Shown here piece by piece: positions 21,741-29,400 of a stretch of 37,820 bases of DNA. Below the pieces are notes generated by a model. The model had not been told where the DNA came from, made no database searches, and was given only the letters and a program-made list of their open reading frames with translations. Source of the DNA: a virus; the IMG/VR virus record IMGVR_UViG_3300022748_000028, positions 1 to 37,820 of that record. One strand, given 5' to 3'. Within the stretch, counting starts at the first letter, position 1, and each line of letters starts with the position of its first letter. A program made the translations under genes and the position numbers.

Positions 21741-22088
21741 ATGAGTAAACAAAGCGTTTCATTACTCGCCCTGCCTTTGATGCTGAGTGCGACGGTCGCT
21801 GCTTCCCGTTTCGTGACTCCTGCTGGTGCGCAAGCGGGTGCTGGTGCCAATACGTTTGGTGTGAGCCGCAGCGATGGTATTGCTGGTGAGCGCATCACAA
21901 CGGATGTGATTGGCACGGCTGTGGTTCAAGTCGGCGCAGCGGTCGACAAGGATGCCACCTTGAAGTCTGACGCCAACGGCAAAGCCATTGCATGGGTAAC
22001 CAGTGGTGCAAAGGTCGCCATCGCGTTGGAGGCCGCAACCGCAGCAGATCAATTCATTGAGGTGCTGCTCATTCCAAATGCCGCCTAA
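21741..22088 (+). CDS. Capsid decoration-type protein (DUF2190-like)
   Basis: A 115-residue Ala/Gly/Val-rich protein (MSKQSVSLLALPLMLSATVA, then TPAGAQAGAGANTFGVSRSD and GTAVVQVGAAVDKDATLKSD). This repeated beta pattern and the position between scaffold and major capsid match the DUF2190 group, thought to stabilise the head. The hydrophobic N-terminus superficially resembles a signal peptide. AAAGGA lies about 9 nt upstream. Confidence 0.75.
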   Translation: MSKQSVSLLALPLMLSATVAASRFVTPAGAQAGAGANTFGVSRSDGIAGERITTDVIGTAVVQVGAAVDKDATLKSDANGKAIAWVTSGAKVAIALEAATAADQFIEVLLIPNAA

Positions 22089-22129
22089 AAGCTAGGCAAT
22101 CCGAAACTCCTTTTCTCTGAAAGAAAACC

Positions 22130-23068
22130 ATGACTCAAATGACAGCCGCCCAAGCACGCGTAGTAAATCCGGTTTTAACCACCGTTGCTCAGGGTTACAA
22201 AAATGCCGCAATGGTTGGCATGAGCATTTTTCCGTTTGTCCCAACGGGCGTTCGCGGCGGAAAAATCATCACCTTCGGTAAAGAAGATTTCCAGATCTAT
22301 GCCACTGGTCGTACTCCCGGCTCGAACACCAAACGAATTCAGTTTGGCTATTCCGGCGACAACTACGCGCTGGAGCAGCATGCCCTTGAAGGCGTCTTGC
22401 CCATTGAAAACATGCAAGAAGCGCAGGTTGTGCCCGGCATCAATATGGGACGAACCACCATCAATAAAACGCAAAAGGCCATTCGTCTTCGCCTAGAAAA
22501 GGCTCAAGCTGATTTGGCTATCAATCCTGCCAAGTACCAAAGCACAAACAAACTGGCGCTTTCAGGTTCGAGCAAGTGGAGCGATTACGCCAATTCAGAT
22601 CCGATTGGAGATGTGGGCGATGCTCGTTCCTCTGTACGCACGCAAATTGGTCTTCGCCCCAATGTTGGTGTGATTGGTGGCGCAGCATGGGATGTCCTTA
22701 AGAATCACCCCAAAATCACTGACCGCATCAAGTACACCAGCCGTGATACGGCTACGCCTGAGTTGGTTGCCAGCTTGTTTGAGCTTGACCAGTTGCTCGT
22801 TGGTGATGCCGTGTACGCAGATGTCACAGGTGGTTTCCGTGATGTGTGGGGCAAAAACATGGTGCTGGCCTACAGCGAGTTGGGCACTTTGGCCGACCAA
22901 GGTACGCCAACATTTGGATACACCTATCAGCTGGAAAACTACCCGCTGGTTGAGGAGCCCTATTTCGATCGCCCATCAAAGAGCTGGGTCTATCCCGTCA
23001 CCGATGAAGTGCAGCCAGTGATTGCTGGCCCTAGTGCTGGCTTCTTGCTGTCGGATTTAGTGGACTAA
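22130..23068 (+). CDS. Major capsid protein
   Basis: A 312-residue protein located right after the protease/scaffold and decoration genes. Segments MVGMSIFPFVPTGVRGGKII, RIQFGYSGDNYALEQHALEG and RLRLEKAQADLAINPAKY resemble capsid proteins of B3-like transposable siphophages and related phages. The C-terminal YQLENYPLVEEPYFDRPSKS, followed by VYPVTDEVQPVI, is also typical. It builds the icosahedral shell. An HK97-type fold is expected but cannot be seen directly. Confidence 0.85.
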   Translation: MTQMTAAQARVVNPVLTTVAQGYKNAAMVGMSIFPFVPTGVRGGKIITFGKEDFQIYATGRTPGSNTKRIQFGYSGDNYALEQHALEGVLPIENMQEAQVVPGINMGRTTINKTQKAIRLRLEKAQADLAINPAKYQSTNKLALSGSSKWSDYANSDPIGDVGDARSSVRTQIGLRPNVGVIGGAAWDVLKNHPKITDRIKYTSRDTATPELVASLFELDQLLVGDAVYADVTGGFRDVWGKNMVLAYSELGTLADQGTPTFGYTYQLENYPLVEEPYFDRPSKSWVYPVTDEVQPVIAGPSAGFLLSDLVD

Positions 23069-23070
23069 AG

Positions 23071-23355
23071 ATGGCCACGAAAGCCAAAAAGCCAGCCGCC
23101 AAGCTGGCTACCAAAAAAAAGGTGGCTACGACCGTGGCGGCGGTCAGTCCCGAGATCACCGAAGAGGTGATGGTCAATAGCGTTAAGTTGCTTCACCCCA
23201 TCAAGCATGACGGTAAACGTATTCCTGCGGGAGCGGTTATTGAATTGCCCGATGAGGCTGCAACCAGCTTGGTTGACACTGGTATTGCTGATTGGGTTGA
23301 TGCTGAAGCAGATCAATCACAAGAGCAGTCACCTGAGTCTGAGGGCAAAGGCTGA
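23071..23355 (+). CDS. Small head-associated protein
   Basis: A 94-residue protein with a Lys/Ala-rich N-terminus (MATKAKKPAAKLATKKKVAT), a short beta segment (VKLLHPIKHDGKRIPAGAVI) and an acidic tail. The central motif recurs in small proteins between capsid and adaptor genes of phages (DUF7210-like). It may bind DNA or decorate the head. It starts 2 nt after the capsid stop and ends 2 nt before the adaptor. Confidence 0.65.
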   Translation: MATKAKKPAAKLATKKKVATTVAAVSPEITEEVMVNSVKLLHPIKHDGKRIPAGAVIELPDEAATSLVDTGIADWVDAEADQSQEQSPESEGKG

Positions 23356-23357
23356 CC

Positions 23358-23777
23358 ATGACATACGCGACGCAGGATGACATGGTCAAGCGCTTCGGTG
23401 AAACCGAGCTTGCGCAACGCACCAATCGTGTTGATGGAAGCTCCATTGATGCGGTGGTGCTGACGCGTGCGATCGGGGACGCCGAGGCTGAGATCAATGG
23501 TTATCTTGCGGTGCGTTATCAGCTCCCATTGGCTGAGTTGCCAAGCGTCTTGGTGCGGGTGGCCTGTGACATTGCTCGCTACCACTTATATGACGATGGC
23601 GTTCCAGAAACGGTGCGCACTCGTTACCAAGACTCGGTCAGTCTGTTGAAGCGCATGAGTTCTGGTGAGGTTCAGTTGGCGGGTGGAAATCCAATTCCAG
23701 TCGCCAGTGGTGGCAGAACGGTTGCATCAAGAAGTCCTGCTCGCGTTTTCTCAAACGACGTGTTGTCAAAGTTCTGA
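23358..23777 (+). CDS. Head-tail adaptor, DUF1320 family (Mu gp36-like)
   Basis: A 139-residue protein with MTYATQDDMVKRFGETEL, then DAEAEINGYLAVRYQLPLAE, VACDIARYHLYDDG and VRTRYQDSVSLLKRMSSGEV, the DUF1320 pattern. These proteins form the connector ring below the portal. Length and order fit. Confidence 0.85.
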   Translation: MTYATQDDMVKRFGETELAQRTNRVDGSSIDAVVLTRAIGDAEAEINGYLAVRYQLPLAELPSVLVRVACDIARYHLYDDGVPETVRTRYQDSVSLLKRMSSGEVQLAGGNPIPVASGGRTVASRSPARVFSNDVLSKF

Positions 23778-23788
23778 GGCAGCTGAGT

Positions 23789-24214
23789 ATGGATTTGACA
23801 TTCGTCATCGATCGCATTAGGTCGCAAAACATCGGCTTCAAGCAGCTCGGTGGCAGTGCCGATCTGGATGCTGCGATGTCGGGTTCTGTCATTGCGCCTG
23901 CGGCGTTTGTGATTCCGTTGCGTGAAAAAGCTGATCCAAGCGAGATCACGATGGTGACGCGTCAGCGAATCACGACAGTTTTTGGCGTGGTGATGGCGGT
24001 CGTGAATCGCAGGGATGCGCAAGGTGCCGCATCGTTGGTTGAGCTCAATGCGTATCGGTCTCCGTTGCGCACGGCATTGGCTGGCTGGATTCACGATGAC
24101 GAATCTGGTGAGCCTATGCAGTATGAGAGCGGCAATTTGTTGCGGCTCGATGGCGATGGCCGACTTTGGTGGATCGACGAATTTTTCTACATGAGCACAT
24201 TCAGGAGCAATTGA
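23789..24214 (+). CDS. Tail terminator-like protein (Mu gp37-like)
   Basis: A 141-residue protein: DLTFVIDRIRSQNIGFKQLG, then SGSVIAPAAFVIPLREKADP, RQRITTVFGVVMAVVNRRDA and a C-terminal RLWWIDEFFYMSTFRS. The pattern (variable interval, then a beta sheet ending with YM-like segment) matches tail completion proteins that follow DUF1320 in transposable phages. It likely caps the tail tube at the head end. Confidence 0.75.
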   Translation: MDLTFVIDRIRSQNIGFKQLGGSADLDAAMSGSVIAPAAFVIPLREKADPSEITMVTRQRITTVFGVVMAVVNRRDAQGAASLVELNAYRSPLRTALAGWIHDDESGEPMQYESGNLLRLDGDGRLWWIDEFFYMSTFRSN

Positions 24215-24215
24215 G

Positions 24216-24428
24216 ATGGCAAAACAAAACCAAACACAAACGTCAGACGTGTATGCGGTTGCAGATATTGATCAAAACCAAGAGGCATCGACTGTCGCAG
24301 ATGCTGATCAAGAAGCCGTGGTCAACACGCAAGGTGCTGTTGTGTTGCCAGATGAGCACCACGGTCAAGGTGGGCTTTATGAAGTTCGTCAAGGTCAGCG
24401 CGTTTTGATTGAGCGCACTGGCGAGTAA
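24216..24428 (+). CDS. Small phage protein between terminator and tail tube
   Basis: A 70-residue acidic protein. The first half (QTQTSDVYAVADIDQNQEAS) is disordered and the end (GLYEVRQGQRVLIERTGE) is the conserved part, as in short proteins upstream of tail tube genes (DUF2635-like position). Function unknown. It starts one base after the terminator stop codon. Confidence 0.6.
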   Translation: MAKQNQTQTSDVYAVADIDQNQEASTVADADQEAVVNTQGAVVLPDEHHGQGGLYEVRQGQRVLIERTGE

Positions 24429-24478
24429 TCGCAACGTTCACAAACAAATTTTTCACAACATTTTTCAGGAAACACATC

Positions 24479-25408
24479 ATGGCAAACAAAAAAATCCGCA
24501 AGATGGTCATTCTGGCAAAGCCAGAAACAACGCGTGGCATTGATGCGGCACCAACGGGTGCGAATGCAATCATTGTTGCCAACGCTAATTTGACGCCGAT
24601 TGAAGGCGATGAAGTTGAGCACAACTACATCAAGCCATTCTTTGGTAACAGCGGGAGCGCTCAGGCGACTGCCTACAACAAAGTGTCATTTGATGTGGAG
24701 CTTGCGGGTTCAGGTACCGCTGGCACACCACCTGGCTGGTCGGCCTTGATGCGTGCTTGCGCATGTGCAGTCACGATTGTGGCGGGAACCAGCGTGACGT
24801 ATTCACCCATCAGCGAATCGCTTGAAAGCATCACCATCTACGCCAACATCGATGGCACCAATCACATCATGCGTGACGTCAAGGGCAATGTGAAGGTGAC
24901 AGCGGATGCCAAAGGCCTCCCGAAATTGAATTTTGAATTCACTGGTTTGTTTACGCCTTTGGCTGCAACTACGTTGCCAGCGGCTACATATTCGAACTTC
25001 TTGGATGCAATTCCAGTTAACAAGACAAACACACAGCTGTCTCTCTTGAGCATTGCTTGTGCGGCCAGTGCCTTTAGCTTTGACATGGGCTTATCGGTTG
25101 TCAAACGTGACTTGACCAATGTGGACTCGGTTGAAATCACCGATCGCAAATCAACCGCCAGCGTTACGTTCGAAAACCATGCGATCGGCACAAAGGATTG
25201 GGTGGGTTCTGCACTTGCCTCTGAGACTGGTGCTTTGCAGCTGATTCATGGAACTGTGGCTGGGAACATCATCGAAATCAATGCGGCTCATGCGCAGATC
25301 AAGAAGCCCAGCTATTCAGACAGTGATGGCATTCAGATGATCACCACGCCTTTGGCTCTGCGTCATGGCACATCGGGCAACGATGAGTGGTCCATTGTGG
25401 TCCGCTAA
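24479..25408 (+). CDS. Tail tube protein (siphophage type)
   Basis: A 309-residue protein starting MANKKIRKMVILAKPETTRG, with KVSFDVELAGSGTAGTPPGW, NIDGTNHIMRDVKGNVKVTA and LPKLNFEFTGLFTPLAA. These are features of tail tube proteins of transposable siphophages. Hexamers stack to make the tube. No sheath gene precedes it, which indicates a non-contractile tail. It is followed by the chaperone pair and tape measure in the standard order. Confidence 0.85.
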   Translation: MANKKIRKMVILAKPETTRGIDAAPTGANAIIVANANLTPIEGDEVEHNYIKPFFGNSGSAQATAYNKVSFDVELAGSGTAGTPPGWSALMRACACAVTIVAGTSVTYSPISESLESITIYANIDGTNHIMRDVKGNVKVTADAKGLPKLNFEFTGLFTPLAATTLPAATYSNFLDAIPVNKTNTQLSLLSIACAASAFSFDMGLSVVKRDLTNVDSVEITDRKSTASVTFENHAIGTKDWVGSALASETGALQLIHGTVAGNIIEINAAHAQIKKPSYSDSDGIQMITTPLALRHGTSGNDEWSIVVR

Positions 25409-25444
25409 TCAATTCCACTCACCCATCCAACCTATCAAGCTGAC

Positions 25445-25822
25445 ATGAATAAATTTGGAATTGCAACATCACTGTGGGCCCACGTTGTTGTGGGGCTTCC
25501 ATCTGATTTGGGCGAGGTCATCGAAGTCAAATTCAAGGCCAAGTTCAAACGACTCAAAACCGATGCTCAAAAAGAGTTGCACAAAAAACTGGCCGAGCGT
25601 GCATTGACTGACCCTCAGGTGCTGGAAATGGTGCTTGAAGATTGGGATCTGAAAGACCACGAAGGCGCATCGATCGCTTTCACGCCGGATAACCTGAAAG
25701 ACACGGTTGAAGAGTTACCCGGCGTTGAACAAGCGCTGGTGCGTTCGTTCTTTGAGTACTGCCTCGTGCCTCACAAGGATGCACAGGTAAAAAACTCACT
25801 GGTGCCGCAGGGCACATCCTAG
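25445..25822 (+). CDS. Tail assembly chaperone, first frame (lambda gpG-like)
   Basis: A 125-residue helical protein (MNKFGIATSLWAHVVVGLPS, then AQKELHKKLAERALTDPQVL and DWDLKDHEGASIAF). It lies between tail tube and tape measure, where the G/GT chaperones always are. A slippery A AAA AAC near its end would shift a share of ribosomes to -1 and fuse it to the next frame, giving a G-T product of about 241 residues. It helps tube subunits assemble around the tape measure. Confidence 0.8.
   Translation: MNKFGIATSLWAHVVVGLPSDLGEVIEVKFKAKFKRLKTDAQKELHKKLAERALTDPQVLEMVLEDWDLKDHEGASIAFTPDNLKDTVEELPGVEQALVRSFFEYCLVPHKDAQVKNSLVPQGTS
25789..25795 (+). promoter_or_regulatory. Programmed -1 frameshift site A AAA AAC
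   Basis: The canonical heptamer AAAAAAC is in the right phase (GTA AAA AAC) near the 3' end of the first chaperone frame. From the shifted codon CTC (25795) the -1 frame is open with no stop through 25849 and on to 26169. This arrangement is the known way long-tailed phages make the G-T fusion. The downstream stimulator structure was not modelled. Confidence 0.75.
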
Positions 25823-25848
25823 GTTTTTCAAATGCATCGCGCCACGTC

Positions 25849-26169
25849 ATGGATGAAGAGCTTCGTGCTCAATGCGTGGCGCTTTGTGTTGACCCCAAAC
25901 AGCTGCTGCCAGATGCACAGCCTACATCTCAGGTCTACGAGGTTTGGGAAGAGCATCTGGATGCGGTCAGGGTATTTGAAGCGAGTCAAAGCCAGTGGCG
26001 CGTGGTGGCCGGATTTTCTGGACTCATGTATTTGGGGTTTGACTACCTTGGTGTCAAAGAGGTTGCGTTTGCCTTAGGCGTCACTAAAAAGCGGTGGCCT
26101 CAAGTGCTCTTGCAATTGCAGGTAATGGAGTTTGAAGGGGTCAAGTTGTTTAATCAACGCGCCTCTTGA
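25849..26169 (+). CDS. Tail assembly chaperone, second frame (DUF1799-like, T part)
   Basis: A 106-residue frame from ATG 25849, but without a ribosome binding site, so it is more likely made as the -1 frameshift extension of the preceding gene. Segments SQSQWRVVAGFSGLMYLGFD and LGVTKKRWPQVLLQLQVMEF resemble DUF1799 proteins in the same slot. The T domain recruits tail tube proteins to the tape measure. Confidence 0.75.
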   Translation: MDEELRAQCVALCVDPKQLLPDAQPTSQVYEVWEEHLDAVRVFEASQSQWRVVAGFSGLMYLGFDYLGVKEVAFALGVTKKRWPQVLLQLQVMEFEGVKLFNQRAS

Positions 26170-26240
26170 TTCTCAAATTCAAGGGGCTTGTGGTGTTGAT
26201 TTTTCAAAAGCAGATGGCTGAGTGGATTGCAGGAACGAGG

Positions 26241-26450
26241 CTATTTGCTTTTGGTCATGTGATTCGCAACTTTGGCGATCACCCACAAAACTGGAAGTGC
26301 GGCCAGCCAAACCAGCTCTTGCAAAAGCACAAGCAACGCAAGCGCCCACAAAAAGTAGGCAACCCACGGATGCACCAAAAAGAAAAGCACCAAGCCAAAG
26401 CCAATCAATGGCAGGCAAATGGATCGACTGATCAAGGGCGGTTGAGACAT
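26241..26450 (-). CDS. Small antisense-oriented membrane protein
   Basis: A 69-residue, very hydrophobic protein: MSQPPLISRSICLPLIGFGL, then FFLVHPWVAYFLWALALLVL, LQELVWLAALPVLWVIAKVA and a basic tail. It is read leftward and its start codon shares the bases CATG with the divergent tape measure start (26448-26451). The plus strand has no good gene in 26170-26448, so this fills a gap. Ribosome binding site is weak (GAGAGAAA). Function unknown; it might be a lysogenic membrane moron. Confidence 0.5.
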   Translation of the reverse strand: MSQPPLISRSICLPLIGFGLVLFFLVHPWVAYFLWALALLVLLQELVWLAALPVLWVIAKVANHMTKSK

Positions 26451-29400
26451 GTCTGAAGTTTCTCTCAAAATCACGGCTGATGGCAAGGCGGCGACCGCCT
26501 CCATTCAGCAGGTGCAAGGCGCACTCAAGGGCGTTGGCGAACAGGCCTCTCAAGCGGCCACCAGCTTACAGGCAACGGGCAAGGCCACGACAGGTCTGAG
26601 CACCTCGTTGTCTGATCTGGGACGTGCCAGCATCATTTTCTCAGCTGTGAGCAATGCGGCTGGCAATCTGGCGGACGCCATGATGCAGCTGCCCAAAAGC
26701 GGCATTGAATTTGCGGCGCAGACGGAGACCACAAAGCTAGGCATTGCGGGCATCTTGTCCAGCATGACTGCGATCAATGGTCAGACCACGACCTATGCGC
26801 AGGGCTTGGCGCTGGCAAGCGAGATCACCGCTAAGTTGCAACGCGATGCGATGTTGACTGCGGCCAGCACGCAGGAATTGGTGTCGGCATTTCAGGCAAT
26901 GGTTGGGCCCGGTCTGGCTGCTGGCATGAGCCTTGATCAAATCCGTCAGTTGTCCACCACGGGTGTGAATGCGGTCAAAGCCTTGGGGCTTTCTGGCACA
27001 CAGGTGGTTCAGGAGTTGCGCGACCTGGTTCAAGGTGGCATCACGCCTGCGAGCTCAACTTTGGCGACTGCGCTGGGCCTCAAAGATGAAGATATCGCCA
27101 AGGCGAAATCCAGCACCGAGGGGTTGTTCAGCTTTTTGATGCAGCGCCTCAAAGGTTTTGATGAGGCTGGCACTGCATTTGCTGACAGCTTTACAGGGCG
27201 CATGCAGGCGCTTTCAGAGCAGCTGGTGCGTTCATCGGCCACCATTTTCGAGCCCTTGGCCAACACGCTCAAAGATCAGGCTAAGGGAATCAGCGATGCG
27301 CTGAGCGATGAGGGCAATGTTGCCCAATTCCAGAAGTTGACCTCTGGTGTTCAGGCTGCGGCCACGGCATTGGGTGAATTGACGCAATTTGCGATCAAGC
27401 ACAGCGATGCCATCGTGACAGTGGCCAGCGCTTATGCGGCCATCCAAATTGGTGTGCGAGTGAGTGGATGGGCAGCCGAGGCAACTGCACTTGTGCAAGC
27501 TACGCTTGCTACGCGCGAGAAGGCGGTTGCAGAGCAAGCTGCACTGATCGTTAAGCGTGAGGCCATTGCGGCTGAACTTGCAGCGGCACAGGCAAATTTC
27601 GCATCAGCCAGCAATGCAGCCCGATATACGGTCTTGCAGCAACAAATCATCCCACTCCAGCAGCAACATGCACAAGCGGTCATTCAGGTCGAAGAGGCTA
27701 CCAAACGGCTCTCCATTGCCCAGAGCATGGCCGCTATGGCCACCAACGGAATGGGTGCCGTGCTGGGCGCTTTGGGCGGTCCTGTGGGCATTGCAATCGC
27801 TGCTACTACTCTTTTGATCGGCAAGCTCATGGAGCTGCGCGGAGAAGCCAATCAAACAGCACTGGTAAATTTGTCAAAGAAGCGGATTGAAGAAGCTATT
27901 GCGGTTGGCAAAAAAGCAGATGACGCTGATCTCGCGCGTGTACAGGCTTCCATCACCGTTTTGAAAAATGAACGAGATCAACTTATCGTTGATCAAGAGG
28001 CGGGTGGTATTGCATCCTGGTTGTTTGGTGCCGACTACGAAAAATATCTGAGTGACTCACTAAAGAAGAGTGCTGCTGGAATCAAAAGCAATGAGGCATT
28101 GGTTGCGGCAGCAACAGCCGTGGCGCAAACAAGTGGTGCGCAGGTGCAATTGCAAGGCAATATGGCCATGCAGCAAATTGACCAGCTGCTGGCTAAATAC
28201 AACACAGCGGCTCAGCTGACTCAGACTGCCAAAAAAGACAAAGACGCGCTGGATACGCAACTCAAAAACGTTAAGAACAGCAATGCAAGTGCTGCTGATA
28301 TCGCGCAAAAAGAAAGAGATGTGGCAGCGGCCAAGGTGCTAATTGAGCGCAAGCTGCAAGACGACTTGAAACAGCTCAGAGAGCATGGCATGGCCGAGAC
28401 ACAGGCGATCGCCAATGCGCAACTGGCTCTTGATAAGGCTCAGGCTCAGCTTCGTTTGGTGCTTGAGCGTTCAATGCTCGATCAAAAAGAGCATGCAGTT
28501 GAAATGGCGCACTCGCGTGGCCTGATGAGCGAAAGCGAGTACTACGCGCAGCGTTTTGATTTGCAACGTCAAGCCATGCAGGCTGAGCTCGATGCGGTTC
28601 AAAGTGAAGTCGACAAGGTCAATGCGTTGCGTGCAAATGCAAATTTGCGTGCAGCAGATCGAATTGGCTTAGAAGAAAAGTTGGTTTCTCTCATGACCAA
28701 AAGCGCGGAGGTTTCTTCTAAGTACAACAAAGCGCAAATGGGCGCAGGCGAAGCTGTTAGCAAGATCGCGTTTGAATACGGAAAAACGATCGACCAATCA
28801 AATGATCGACTGAATCTTGAAATCAGCCTCATGGGAAAAAGCGAACAAGTGCGCGCAACAGCTTTGGCCCAATATGACATCGAGGTGGAGTTGCAGCGCA
28901 AGATTTTGGAAATCAAAAAACAACTGGCTAACCAAGACGAGCAAGATGCAGCTATTGCATCCATCAAGGCTTCAGCCGAGCGTGCAAAACAAGCTGCTGC
29001 ACAGCAGGTCTATTTGAGTGAATGGAAACGCTCGACAGACCAGATCAGTCAAAGCTTGTCTGACGCATTGATGCGCGGTGGCAAAAGCGGCTGGGATTAC
29101 ATCAAAGACTTGGTGCGAACCACGGTCTTAAAACCCATCATTCAGATGGTGGCCACGCCAATCGCTGGCGTGTTGTCGACCGCCCTTGGTTTTGGTGCAC
29201 CTGCCAATGCGGCTGGCGTTGGAACGTCTGGCAGCATGACCAGCTCTTTAGGCATGGCCTCAACGGTCAGCAGCATTTATAAAACCATCACCTCAAGTTT
29301 TACGTCTCTTGGCGACAGCGTTGCATTTGCAGCGCATGACATGGGCGCTTGGTTGGTGAACAACACCACTGGCATTTTGAATCAAGCTGGCGGCACGTTG

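Noticed and set aside
21741-21810. Signal peptide on the decoration protein
   Set aside because: The hydrophobic N-terminus fits a beta-rich capsid protein; export would make no sense for a head component.
25849-26169. Independent translation of the second chaperone frame
   Set aside because: No ribosome binding site before ATG 25849, whereas a canonical slippery site gives a fused product.
26166-26456. Plus-strand Lys/Gln-rich frame between chaperone and tape measure
   Set aside because: No ribosome binding site; composition is that of the antisense of the hydrophobic minus-strand frame.
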